Counted from the stretch's first letter, positions 11,111 through 22,927 are shown. The stretch: DNA of 64,000 nt from Eupeodes corollae (GCF_945859685.1 NC_079149.1:136440153-136504152); one strand, 5' to 3'. Made by a program: numbers and translations. The notes: a model not told the origin generated them from the letters alone.

Positions 11111-12541
11111 GGATGTTTTGTTAGGAGGTATATAACTTTATGTAGGCAACATTATTTTAACTGGTAGCCATTTTATCCACTGTTAAATGATTTACTTCTA
11201 GCTTGGTTAGGTATTTCAAGAATTGAAGTCACAGGTTCACCTGACACGAACGCTGTTACATACATAAAAACTGTGTTTTGACTAAAATAATTGGCCCACA
11301 CTTCTTTAAAAAATTATGCTGTCCAAAACGTTCCAGTCAATGGTGACCGCTGTAGAGAGATGACAATTAAGTTATTGTTATTGTGTTTTGTGACTTTTAA
11401 GATGGTGCGATTAAACGCCACCGCTTGAGTATTTTCTGTGGGGATATGTGAAGTCGCTAGTATACCCCGATAAGCACGAATTGATTGACAACTGGGATGC
11501 CACAAATGTTATTAAAAGTCATACAAATTGGACCTTCAGACTAGACTACGTCTACGTCTGATCCAGCCATGGCAGTTATATGCCAGATATCATATGTGAA
11601 TTATAACCTGAAGATTGTTTTTCGAAAAAAGTAATTTCATGTCAAGTTTGTTTTATTCCTCAAGAACTAAAAAATTAGTAAAAAGAACAAAATTCATAAA
11701 ACAAAAGAAAACCTGAATAAAGTATTAAAGTCTTAAAAGGGTTTATCATGAAAAACTTTCTAAGCGATGCTGCCCAGGTTTTCTCTTGGTTTACATGCTA
11801 AATGGTATCTACCGTGCCACCAGTTTTCATCAAACGAACACGTAGTTTAACATGAAACTTAAATATTTAAATAGGGAAAAAGTAGCTCATAAGTGTTTAA
11901 GTAGAGCGTTATTTAAATATTTAAGTTTCATGTGTGCAAATTCATTAGGAAAACAAACAGAATTGTTTATAATATTTACACAAGTTTATAATTCCCTCAA
12001 TTTCGTTGTTGTTTTTAAATCTTACTTTATTGTATGTGTATGGATTTTCAAGCCCACCTGCCTTCTAAAAAAAAGTTTAAATGTTCATAAAACAGGTGTT
12101 CGCAGGTGACAACGAAGTATATAAACTGTGCACATATTCATAGCTCTTTATAAAGGTACCAAATTATCTTAGAATATTCTTAAGAAATGGCCAAAAACTT
12201 TGACACGCCTCTAGCTTCGTTCTTAAATACTAAGCTGTTATCGTTTTTATTACACACAAAACTTCCTAATGTATTCGAAATCTTGTTGGTTTTGAAAAGG
12301 CTTTTATTGACTTTTTTAATTTAGATCGCGAATTGTTTTAAAAGCCTTTAACTTCTAGCTTTTATTCTGAAACTTATTTTATGCTTCTACAGGTTTCTGT
12401 TTACCATCGCAATCCAAAACATTTACAAATCCTGAAACAAAAAGACAATTACCAAATACGTATTCGTGAGAGTTTCGAATTACAATAGAACTCGAAGGGC
12501 TGAATAGATCTTGCTCACAGTAAAAATTCACAATCTTTTTA
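11111..12541. other. intergenic DNA upstream of LINE copy 1
   Basis: No gene supported. The 63-codon minus-strand frame at 11314-11505 has no motif I recognise. At 11850-11935 a short inverted pair (CATGAAACTTAAATATTTAAAT against ATTTAAATATTTAAGTTTCATG) could form a long hairpin with a 30-40-base loop; it may be a tiny palindromic repeat. Confidence 0.4.
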
Positions 12542-14072
12542 TTAAATATGAATTAAAAAATAAAATCCAAGGCTTAATTGTACCAAAAAAAGTACATTGT
12601 TCAATTTCAAAGATCCACTACCATTTTTTTGCATGAGATAGGAACGTAACCACGATCGATATTTTACCAGTTTCTCGTCAGGATTCCATATTTTCGACCC
12701 ATAATTACAAAGACTCCCTTCACAGCGATCACAAAATGGATCACTTTCAGTGCACTCGTCAACTTGAGAATCACATCCACGTAAAGTGTAGACCAAATTC
12801 AGCCTGGAAACTAACGTAGTCACGCATTTCTCATCTCGATGGGTACAATTACTGACAGTTATATTCGAAATATCCAACCAACTGGCACAATTGGGGTCTT
12901 TGATGGATGAACACTTGTAACATGAACGAATGGTTTGTCGATTACAACCGTTTGCATCACGACATTCATAACAGATTTGATTTGTTTTTGGTGGTGGTGC
13001 ATCGGATCCACATCCTCGCCAGAGATGCATACCCTCTTCGCAGGAAAAACATGAATGCGATTGGCATTTTTGAGGACTGAGTGTGATGGTTTGATTGCGA
13101 CAGGCGGGATTGGTTTTAGAATCACAAACATTACAGTTTATAGTGACACACTCGTCGTTGCAGTATTCGCCGTAGCACTCCGTTAAATTGCCATTGATTG
13201 TGGATCCCATTGCAGAAGAACAACCTCGGGTGAGGACGTTTGTTTGTTCGTTTCTAAGTGTGTAACACTTTCCTTTATGGCCAAGGAGTACTTTATTGTA
13301 ACACGTTTTTGGTCCCGATACTTTACATTGTTCATTTGCTGAATCCTTTTGATTTCTGAGACAATCGTAGTCTGGCGACGACGGATACGACTGAGCAAAG
13401 GAACATGCTAGACAATTATGACGAGTAACTCCTATTTCATTGTTGCAACCATCATAGTTGCACTTTAGACAGATATTTGTACAATTGACTAACTTTTCAA
13501 TATCAGACACTTCACATCCACGTCTGACCGTGTCTTGGCTTATTACATTTGTGTAACATCGGTCTTCCTTTTTGTAAACACCACAAACCTCTGGTTTATG
13601 CACTAAGCTATTCTGAACATCTATGCAAGATGAACCGAGGCACTGATAACAACGCAAGCGATCTGTAGGATAAATTCGAACATTGCAAAGAGATTTGTTG
13701 CACTTCTCGCATAGGCCTGAACAATACTTGCTGGGAAAGACTTCTGATAAGCAACCTCTTTGAGTGGTACCATTTACGACTGTTCCAAGGAAATTAATAT
13801 ACATTTTAAAAATATAAACAAAAAGTTTTTGAGTTACCTATCGCAGTTACACATTCATCGCCTTCCTTGCATTCTTGTACTTCCAACTGTTTTCCCGGCC
13901 TTTTTGCGCAGTCAATGTCTGAACTTGAATTACAGGTGTAGCACTCCAAGCAAGCGGCTTTAGGAAATTAATGCGTTTTAGTTTTAAAAATAGTCAAGAA
14001 AAAAAGCCTGATCTTACCCACAGTTAAGAATTGGGCTATAAATATTACTTCTAAGGCCGAGAATTGTTTCAT
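12542..14072 (-). CDS. secreted, probably GPI-anchored protein with multiple Ly6/uPAR-like cysteine-rich repeats
   Basis: Three exons: 14072-14018, 13957-13838 and 13779-12542. Phases fit at both joins (G|CC and G|TC), giving 470 residues. The ATG at 13804 is intronic, not the start. Residues 1-19 are a signal peptide (MKQFSALEVIFIAQFLTV). The rest is an array of about seven or eight units with CxxC, RGC and CxxxxCN landmarks: LECYTC, QRGC, SLCN; LRCYQCLGSSC, RRGC, GCNN; CYTLRN, TRGC, YCND; and so on to the LRGC and SLCNYGSK block. Several have the LxCYxC start and terminal CN of three-finger Ly6 domains. The last ~20 residues are hydrophobic after a GSG stretch, as for a GPI signal. It resembles the insect DUF753-type proteins (from memory, unchecked). 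AATAAA overlaps the stop codon (12543-12538). Function unknown. Confidence 0.82.
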
Positions 14073-14702
14073 TCTTTTCTTGGGTTTCCAACTTAAGAGA
14101 ATAAATTGACTTTTGTAATACTAAAATAATTCTACACCTAAACGATAAGAATCAAAAGCATAGATAGAGGAGTTTATCAATGATTATAAAATAGAAGAGG
14201 CTCAATAAAGATATTGTTAAATTGGAAATTTTAAACAGGGCCTTAGTCAATTTTGTATTAAAAAGGGGCCCAGTTTTATTCTACAGTGCTTCTTCCAAAT
14301 AGTTCTTTTGAAAAACTGTATTACTTGGAGTATTTTAAGAGATGATAGATAACTCCTTTTTTTCTATAAGATAGCACTGCTCTCCGAACTTTAATTTGCT
14401 GAGGCGTCTATTCAGATATTTGTGGGCTATGAATAGACTTCCTGAATTCTCACGATTTAACTTTTCTAGTTTCGAAACAGCTTTGATCTTACAGAGGAGG
14501 GATGTAGTTTTGGTGTTTTGGAAGGAAACTCCGTCATAATTTGTTTAGCGTGGATACATCACAAAAACAGAAGAAATTTGTCCCCTTAAAATACCTTAAA
14601 TAAAACAAACAAAACGTGAGGTGGATTTTTCCTTGCATTTAAATAAAAATTTACAATATATTACACTAATAACAAATTATAGACAAAATAAAGATAATTG
14701 TA
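14073..14702. other. intergenic DNA between the Ly6-like and MADF genes
   Basis: About 630 bases upstream of the Ly6-like start and downstream of the MADF stop; both genes are transcribed leftwards. No ORF of note. The Ly6-like promoter should lie in its left part. Confidence 0.5.
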
Positions 14703-17700
14703 CTAGGGTTGCAGAACTTCCCCACCAAATTCAATATTATAAAGAATCTGTTGAATTTTCAAACGTGCCAAAGCGTTTTTATGCCTCGAGAGACGTTTCA
14801 AAATTGGCGAGCAGCTTAGCAGAAATTTATCATCACCATCGATATTCATAAGTGTGGCGTACTCTTCAGCAGTGAGGGCATTATTGCTTTTGGCTGTTTG
14901 TAGCTGTATTTCTTTTTTACTTTCCTGATGCTGATGCACAACTTCGGTATCGTGATCGTCCAGTGTCAGATATTGTGTTGTTGTTGTGGGACTCGGAAAT
15001 ATTCGAGTTATAAATTGATTTCCATCAACAAGATCGATTGTGGAGTCGTTTTGATGTTGATGCTGTTGGCGTTGTTGATGGTGAAGTTGTTGTTGTTGTT
15101 GATGGTGGTGATGATGATGATTGGTTGAGTTTGGTTCGTCTTCAATGAGGCTGTTACTAATTGAATTATTATCAGTCTTAAAAGAAGCGTGTGTTAGGTC
15201 ATTAACGTCGTTCACGTTTATATTCGCTCCGGAATCGGAATCGTGTATTAAAATGTCATCGTGAGAGTTATCTTGAAAATCTTCCAATACAGTTTCCTCA
15301 ATCTCCAAGCTGTAATTTAAGAGATTATATTTTTTAAAGGCATTTGATATTTTGACCGAAAAAAAACTTACTTGGAGTTATCCAAATATTGAGCAATAAA
15401 ACTCATCTGATCAAAAAATATCCATTTCTTGCGTTTATAGGTTACTGGTTCCATTCTTCCCATTAATTTGTAGTGTTTTGAAAATGCATCCCGAAGTGAA
15501 CGCCAACGTTTTCTACACTCTTCAACTGTTGACAAGAAAAAAATGTGTGTTTATTAAAAGCGTCAATTTAAGTATATAACAGTAAGGCAATACAAGTCAT
15601 TAAATACGAATGGAATTTTATTGTGAAAACAAAAGCGTTCTAAATATCACATCACATATTTCGTTTAACTTGTAACAAAGTTAACAAATAATCAAGCAAA
15701 TGAAAGCCGATAATTTGTTTATTCCAAAAAAGTTGTGAGTTATGGTGCATACAATTTTTCATCGAAATGTTTACATTGGGAACGTAAACGATGTTTAAAA
15801 GTTTCCCTGGGAATTAATTCATATCGGAAAAACTATTAAGCTGTCATTCGACGGGGCCCTACTATATAACTCGATTTTACTTTTGACTCTATTTGAAACT
15901 CATTTTCGATTCTACTTTCAAATCGTACTACGTACGAAAGTAGGATCGGATGTCGGTTATACCAACTTGTTTTCAAAAAATGTTTACGTTAAATAAAAAA
16001 AAATAACAAAACATAATAAAAATAAAACACCAAATTTTTGGACAAAATTAAATATTACAAGAATGGACACCGATGGAATTTGGTTCAATTTGCAAGGAAA
16101 TGAAGAACGGTACAATCAAATTGAACGCAGAAGAATAAAAGATAATTTCAAAATAATGAAGCTGAGTGAGAAAAGATTTGTACATTTGTATATACTTTTG
16201 TTTTAGTTTTGCTAAGAGCTATCGTTTTTCTAAAGACGGGTTTATGTTCTTACTTAACACACATCCGACATGACTAATCGCAGAAGACAAAATGCTGTTC
16301 CGATTATCATTAAGTTATCAGCAGCATTGAAGTTTTTGTCAACAAGAAGTTACCAAACCAAATCGGTGGTGACAAGAACGTTCTAGTTGCACAGCAAACT
16401 ATACCAAAAATACTTGCCGAAGTTTTGGATTCAATCGAAAGAGGCATGATGAATTTTAAAATGAATGATGAAGAGAAACCAAAGTCCAAACGCTATTTTT
16501 GGCAAAAATCACGAATTTTCGGTGTAATTGGGGTGGTAGATGGAACTTATATTCAACATTTTACTTACACTTTGACAAAAAAAAAACTTCGCTCGCAAAC
16601 ACATTTGATGTAAAGTGATTATTTTCGATTTTGCCTTGTTTTGAATTCTACTTTCGAGTTACGTAGAATATAGTTGGCACTACTAGAACCATTCGATTCT
16701 CTTTGGTTCGAAAGTAGTCAAATACAAACATAGTACCAATTTTTCGAATTCGAGCAATTTTACTGTAGAATCGAGTTACATAATAGGGCCACTGAGATAG
16801 TTAGATAGAAAACGGTGAGAAAACACCTGAAGTTGAAAAACAAATAGGATATCGTAGCTATTTTCTTCTGTCTAACTAACGACTGTTTTAATAATATAAC
16901 ATACTCCAAATCATCATACTCATTTTTGAAGTCGATTGAACCGTATATTGATATTTAACAAAAATTATGGTGGTTTGTAGATACGTAAAAATTTGCATTT
17001 TTGGAGAAAGAAATAGCATTTTTTTAAAGAACGTACTACTTGGGTGACCAACGAACATTCTCGATTACAGTGACAATAAAACTATTTAAATAATTGTATG
17101 CATCGAAGAATAACTTTTGAAAAATCGAAGTGACAGTATTTTATAAAAATAAAACCTAAAATCATACTTCTAAATTAGGGTGATTCGTTTCCGAAAAAAA
17201 AAAAAACAAATTTTCTCGGTGCTCAAGCAAAATATTAATTTACTTATAGAAAACAAAATTCTCACCAAGGTAGAGCTCAATATGAATTTTAAGTACTTAC
17301 AATTTAAAATTGAAGATTTCCCGTTTAAAATGCATGTACAAAATGTTGTCAACCGGTTTAATGGACCTTATAGGGAATTTCACGTTCTTTAAATTTGCTT
17401 ATGTGTTTTTTTTTTTAACTCGCACTGGTTTGCCAGCAGGAGTCATCAAAGATCAATTTTTTTGAATGAATAGTATTTTTGCGTATTTATTGTTTTATTT
17501 TATGTTAAGTCATGGTTCATAGCAACAAGTGCTTTTGAAGCTCCTTATCATGACTTACAATTTCAAAATTTATTGGAGTACAGAAAAAATCATCCAAAAA
17601 CTGCTTTAGAAAAACTTTCTAAACATTTGTGGTACTTAAACGAAAACCTTACAGGCTTGGCTTTTTTTGATAAAAAATCAGATCAGAAACAAAAAATCAA

Positions 17701-20700
17701 GCAATAGTAAAAATTTTTGATTCACTTGAGATAAAAAGAATTTTTAGATAATGTCGTATAAAAGATTTTGTGAATCAAGAATATCACTATTTTCGAAATG
17801 TTTAATTTGACGTATGAATTTTTAGACATTGACCCTGACTTTTGGGAGATGGATGATGAATACATTACTTGCTGTGAAAATTTTGAAAAATTACGTGTTG
17901 TTAACGATACTGCTGAACGATGTGTTGCCTTCATTGCAAAATTTAACGAGTTTGGTACGTATAATGAAAGTCAGAAAGAATATCTATTATTAACAGTCGA
18001 ACAGTTCCGAAAAGAATTTCAAACGTGTGCCAAAAAGCTGTACTCAGCTCTAAAATCTTAATCTGATTTATATAAAAATCGTAATTATATAATATTTATC
18101 AACTTATTTTTTAAGACTATTGAGATGTTTACTAACTTTGCAATATATTACATAACAATGTAACCTTCTGTTTGTTTGTTTTGATTAAAGTTTTGTTGTT
18201 TCTATATAAATTAATGTGTTATTTTTATGTTTATCACAAGTCAGAAAACATAATAATTCTAAAAAAGTTGTTGCTATGCTATAGAGAAATACATTAGTAA
18301 CCAATAAAAAAGTTTTTATGATTGAGTAGTATTTATCAATTTCTTAAGTTTTGATGCATAAAAATGGCTGTAAATTGAATAAATACTGGTCCAAGTATTT
18401 TTGTTTACGAATCAGCCCTTTTGTTCTCCCTACTTTTTGCGAATTGCTCGAAAAAAAGCTTTTCATTCAAAAAATTGAACTTCGATGACTCCTACTGGCG
18501 AACCAGTGCGAGTTACACAATAAAACAGAAGCAATTTTAAAGAGCGTGAAATTCCCTATAAGGTCCATTAAACCGGTTGACAATATTGTAAAAAATGAGT
18601 GAGCATTAGAACTTTGAAAAAAAGCATTTTTTTACATGTATTTTAAATTGGAAAACTTCAATTTTCAAAATTCGTATTAAGAGCTCTACCTATGGTGGGA
18701 ATTTTTTTTCTATAATTAAATACATTTTTCGCTTGAGAAACGAGAAAAAATTTGAAGATATGAATCACTCTATTCTAAATATTGGTGAAAATTGATTTTT
18801 GACTCAAGTATTTTGGCAACACATAAAGATATCGGCCTTAACATTTGGTAAAATTTTTAGAAGAATGCAAATTCGATTTTTTAATACAGAATACATATTA
18901 CAAAATTAATAGACACTCATTTTCGACTTAAATATCTTGGAATAAATAAAAGTATTAACTTCAAAATTTTGTTGTCATGAAAAGTGCTTTCTTAAATTAG
19001 CCGTTCGGATTCGGCGTATAAACTGTAGGTCCCTTCCATCTCTGACAACATTACTCTCACACAGGAATGATTGAGAGTTGTAAGTCACTAGGCCCTGGTT
19101 CTTCATGGACTGTTGCGCCACCTAATTTATTTATTTATTTTTATTTTTATTAACTTCAAAATTGTTTCATTCCATATTTTTGTTAATATGATGAAATTTT
19201 CTAAGAACAATGCAATCGGTTTTTTATTATGAGAAATAAAAACTTTCAAAAAATTATTCTATACATTTGGTAAAAATTGATCTAGACTAAAATATCTCGA
19301 GAACAAACATAAATATTAAAATTAAACTTTAAAGGTTTGTTGCCAGCGTCTTTTTATTTTTGAAAACAACTACAAAAACATTGTTTAAAATAATACAAAA
19401 AATATCTTAAATATGTTAACATTACACAATTTTTGTATGTGTTTATCATCGCCGTTTTGTATTTTGTATTCTATACCTATATTTTGCGTAAGAGCTTCTA
19501 GTACTAAAATAGTTGCCTCTTTTTTAAAATAAATTATCTTTTAAGTCCTTAAAAATTTAGTTGCATATGTTTATAAAATATCAATCAATTGATTCCATCT
19601 CTTGTAGGCTTTTTCGTTCAAATCAGTAATATGCTTTGCACAGAGTTTACAAGCCCTTGACATTTAACAACAACAGGTACACTTTTCGTCAGCTTAAAAA
19701 TTTTCAATTGAATTTAAACCTGGCTCTTTAGTCAATAAAATCAAATTTGTTATCAAGAAACGTCTCTTGCATAAATTGCTGATATATTTTAATTCAGGTC
19801 GTTTTTATATTGAAAGACTAACTTTACAGGCATCTCTACAGATGCATAAGGCATATCCTCACATGATATCGGTTAATTTTAATATGTTTAATACTTTTTA
19901 GGTGTATTTTAAGGATTTACCTTTTCCTCTTTTTTGTATTATAATTATCTGGAGTTATTGTCTTATATAACCAATAACTGTTCAAGAAAACCGCACAAAA
20001 CCAATACTTCATTATTTATACAAATTATCCTCCTTTCCTAATAGCTAGCAAAGGGTTTTGTGACTATAAGGGTATAGATAATCCCTTCAGTGCGCTCAAA
20101 ATAACAACAAAAATGAGAATGCTTTCGGTTCGAAGAATAAAAAAATAACAAACCACTTAAGTTATGATTGATTAATATCTTACTATTAATTTGTACATAC
20201 ATATATTTCGTGTGTTAATATTTTTAGAAAGTATGTAGATGTTATTTTTGGTTATAAAGTGATTGATGTCGTATGGATATCAAGTGCTTAGGTGTACTCG
20301 CGCCTGGATTAAATCAGATATGAGTCAATTTTGCACTTAAAACATACTGATATACCTTTGATCCTGCCCAATATAAAATACCATTACCCCAATTATGAAT
20401 TGCAAAAAACAAAATTCGAAGGTCAATATTTAAAAATAGCGATCTTTGATCTTAGCTGATAGTAAAACATTCGTTTCTATGCTTCAAAAAAAAAAAAAAA
20501 TATACCTATAACCACTAACTAGCCCATGAAATAATTAGACTATTTTAACTTTGTAACAAGAGCCCCACCTTCATTGAACCCCTCGATAGATTTCTCTTTA
20601 AATGCAAAGGTCAAATAGATGTCGATATGTTAGAAAAATGTTACGCGATCTATTTCTCAAAATTTATTGAAAAGAAAACAAAAATTAACACCTGTAGGTA

Positions 20701-21518
20701 TCTAGCCCATAAATCATAGACAATTTTAACGACCCATTCTTTTTTCTCTCAGGAAATCAATATTTTTGAGTTCAATAAAAAGAGAAAACTTGTTGAGTAT
20801 CCATAACCAGCATTCATCCTTAACCATGAAAAACAAAAGTGGTTAGAGGCGGAGGAGGAATCTGCATTCTGCAGGACCTTGAACAGAACGAACTCTTTGA
20901 AATGGTGAAGTAACCCAAAAATATACAAATTTCCACGGGCGTTGCCTGATTACAAAATAAATACGAAAGCCAATTAAATTTCTCTGTACATTGAAACGGC
21001 CAGCAAAAGCGATTTGACTGTATAAACATTTTTCTTCTTTTTCCTTTTTTTTTGAATGAATGGAATCAAACAAGTACGAGTACATACCAAACATATGGTT
21101 GTACAAATGAAGCCATACAAAGTCCTTATTTACCAGTTTCCACTAATTTTCAAGTTGCCATGAATTAAAACTCACTTCCAACAATTTCTCACTAAATTAC
21201 TTAATAAATGAATCTTATTTTAAACAAATTTAGAAAAACCAAACAAAAGGGGAAAGAACAACAAAACAATCACAATCACAATTCATTCACACACGAACCA
21301 CTGGATCCAATTGAATTTGCAATTTCCTTCCAATACTGATGGCGCAAAGCTGACTTTCGATATCCTTTTAACGACTTGTCATAGAGAATGGGTCGGATTT
21401 CGACTTGACGGATGAGGTCCTCCTCGTTGATTACGACAAGTTTATTTGGTTCGCGTTTGGGTTTTCGTTCTTTTTTAATTTCGACAAAATCAGTGTAAAT
21501 GTCGGTTAGATCGGACAT
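14703..21518 (-). CDS. MADF-BESS domain transcription regulator with a 5.8-kb first intron
   Basis: Three exons, 21518-21299, 15525-15372 and 15309-14703, sum to 981 bases: 326 residues plus stop. Exon 1 carries the first half of the MADF (Myb/SANT-like) domain: DLIRQVEIRPILYDKSLKGY, then YWKEIANSIGSS. Exon 2 continues with VEECRKRWRSLRDAFSKHYK, KKWIFFDQMSFI. Exon 3 is acidic, contains a His/Gln tract (HHHHHHQQQQQLHHQQ, ~residues 185-205), and ends in a BESS motif (DDKFLLSCSPILKRL, then ALARLKIQQILYNIEF). Members of the Adf-1/hinge type bind DNA through MADF and other proteins through BESS. The proposed exon 1 donor is weak (AGTG|GTTCGT) and was chosen because it restores the conserved SS-VEEC junction. 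Intron 1 is filled with transposons. Confidence 0.88.
15855..16790. mobile_element. PIF/Harbinger-like transposon remnant in the MADF gene intron
   Basis: Inverted ends: GGCCCTACTATATAACTCGA at 15855 and, reverse-complemented from 16790, GGCCCTATTATGTAACTCGA. Nearby subterminal palindromes (TACTACGTACGAAAGTA type) are repeated. A plus-strand frame around 16425-16613 includes FGVIGVVDGTYIQH, which corresponds to the (V)xGxIDGTHI block with the first catalytic Asp of Harbinger (DDE_Tnp_4) nucleases. The ORF stops soon after. It is a dead element of ~0.94 kb, opposite in sense to the host gene. Confidence 0.65.
17176..18772 (+). mobile_element. 1.6-kb DNA transposon with long inverted repeats and a perfect 8-bp target duplication
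   Basis: The direct repeat TTCTAAAT stands on both sides (17168-17175 and 18773-18780). The termini are TAGGGTGATTC at 17176 and its counterpart TAGAGTGATTC at 18772 on the other strand. The inverted similarity continues with indels for ~290-315 bases to about 17470 and 18455; it includes GTCAACCGGTTTAATGGACC and AACTCGCACTGGTTyGCCAG in both arms. An 8-bp duplication and YAGNG-type ends fit the hAT-like superfamilies, but the coding remnant inside (17507-18061) is not a recognised hAT dimerisation domain. It sits in the first intron of the MADF gene, antisense to it. Confidence 0.8.
17507..18061 (+). pseudogene. interrupted C-terminal part of an unclassified transposon-associated protein
   Basis: Two blocks in the same frame are separated by stops. 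Block one (17507-17704) contains AFEAPYHDLQFQNLLEYRKN, then KLSKHLWYLNENLTGLAFFD. Block two (17798-18061) contains FLDIDPDFW, LRVVNDTAERCVAFIAKFNE and QKEYLLLTVEQFRKEF. From memory, this order (HLWYLsEeL.gLAFFD, then VVNDtAERgv.LI..FN, then LL.vVe.hRk.f) recurs in uncharacterised multicopy proteins of arthropods and other invertebrates. The 90-base gap shows stop codons or frameshifts, so the gene is dead. It is centred between the inverted repeats of the 17176-18772 element and is probably its own protein rather than host sequence. Confidence 0.6.
18969..19147 (+). mobile_element. SINE copy 1, 5'-truncated
   Basis: Similar to the 3' ~180 bases of the SINE at 62991-63304. It begins in TGTCATGAAAAGTGCTTTCT and ends in GTTGCGCCACC plus an (ATTT)n tail. 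A 16-bp direct repeat, TATTAACTTCAAAATT, flanks it exactly (18953-18968 and 19148-19163), proving target-primed insertion of a truncated copy. Confidence 0.85.
19164..21298. other. remainder of the MADF gene first intron
   Basis: AT-rich, with no gene supported on either strand. The minus-strand frames at 20820-21106 overlap each other and lack motifs. Confidence 0.5.
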
Positions 21519-21864
21519 TATTGTTTTTCTTTTTTTTAATTTAGTTTTTCTTGTGTCAGAAATTGCAATAATTTTTGTTTATATTTTGATTTTGATTTTC
21601 TTTTGTTATTCTTTTTTTAATTTAATTTCAACGCATTTCACTGCAAGGCGATAGAATTTTATTTTCCCGATTTCGATAGCGAAGTGAGACATCGCAGTTT
21701 TTGACAGATGGTTACAGCGCATATACACTGAGCAATAGGGTGCTTCCGAAAAATTGTTTGTTTTATTGTTAAGGTAAGGTAGTGTGAAGAAGTAAATGGA
21801 ATTATATGTTGTTTGATTTTGTTATATGCGTAAAGTAATTTTCTAAAAATAAAACGAAACCTTA
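21519..21864 (-). promoter_or_regulatory. 5' flank of the MADF-BESS gene
   Basis: About 350 bases between ATG 21518 and the first upstream transposon. It must hold the 5'-UTR and at least part of the core promoter. No TATA box stands out. Confidence 0.35.
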
Positions 21865-22894
21865 TAGGCTTTTCACACCAAGTCCAAAATCGGGAAAAAT
21901 CGAAAAATCAAGTTTTCCCATACATTTTTGGTAAACCACAAGTTTTCACAAGTTTTATATAAAACCACTCGAAAACTAGTAGCAATTCAAAGTTGAACAA
22001 AACAAACAAACCTTTTTGAAACATTCAGCGCTCAAATTTATGTAAACAAAACAGCTGATGACTGCTGTCAAAACAAATATTTCATTTTGAAATAAAAATG
22101 GTCGTGGTAAGTAATATTATTTATACAATTAGCTTAGAAAATCAGAATTATTGCTTTTTTGTATGAATATGAAAGAGAAAAAGAATAAACGCAGCTCCCC
22201 GCGTGGCAACAAAAAAAGCTAGGAACCGGAATTCACTATGGCTACTGGCGTGACGACCACAAGGACGAGGAAGACTAGCTCATTGAAGAAAGAAAGAAAA
22301 TCTCTGGTGGTGGTTATGGCTGAATCACATACACGCTTCAGCTTCGGCTTCGCCTGACGTTTACGAGTTCAGCCATAGGAATTCAATGCATGCTATCACA
22401 ATGTAGCTTCGACCTCACGTTTTGTTTGACAATCGTAAGGAAAAGAATGTAATGTGACTCCAAACGGAAGCTCTAGTTCAATTTTCTGAACATTTGCTTT
22501 GTCTGACAGCTCATCAGCAGGAAAAAAATGTCAACAAACAAAATATTTGCTCTTTGGAGGGATGAAATAATAGAAATGTCATTCAAAGCAACCTCGAAGC
22601 GGGCCTAACGTAACGGAGACAAAGCCGAAGCTGAAGCGTGTATGTGTTTCAGCCATTATGTCGCAGCGGGCTAGGAAAATTTCGTTGTTCCAGTAAATAA
22701 AACCAAAACAGTGGGGGTGATGCCAACATCAAGAAGATCCTTAGGCATTTTTCATCAATACAAAATTTGATAGCCGGTGTTAAATAAATTTAAATCTCAA
22801 ATGAAAACATGTAAATGTTCGGTGTGAACGATTTTCGGGTTTTCGAAAACTTTTTGCCGAAAACCCGGTTTTGGGTTTGGTGTGAAAAGGCTAT
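21865..22894. mobile_element. ~1-kb TTA-flanked Harbinger-like element hosting a nested MITE
   Basis: Termini TAGGCTTTTCACACCAAGTCC at 21865 and, reverse-complemented from 22894, TAGCCTTTTCACACCAAACCC. Both are flanked by TTA (21862-21864 and 22895-22897), the 3-bp duplication of PIF/Harbinger elements. Subterminal CGGGAAAAATCG and CGAAAACCCGG motifs are also inverted. There is no transposase. A different MITE (22317-22655) lies inside it, so this element inserted first. Confidence 0.7.
22317..22655. mobile_element. MITE family B, copy 1 (nested)
   Basis: 339 bases bounded by TGGCTGAATCACATACACGC and, from the other strand, TGGCTGAAACACATACACGC. The similarity continues into TTCAGCTTCGGCTT. 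It is flanked by TTA on both sides (22314-22316, 22656-22658) and lies inside the 21865-22894 element. A diverged second copy is at 23607-23954. Confidence 0.8.
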
Positions 22895-22927
22895 TAAAAT
22901 ATATTTGTTGTTTAACGTTCGTCCTTA

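Noticed and set aside
11314..11505. 63-codon minus-strand ORF resembling transposase-like text
   Set aside because: I could not place any motif with confidence.
12542..13804. ORF starting at ATG 13804 taken as a complete gene
   Set aside because: The first eight codons are intronic. A phased acceptor at 13781/13780 joins to two upstream exons that supply a signal peptide and another cysteine unit.
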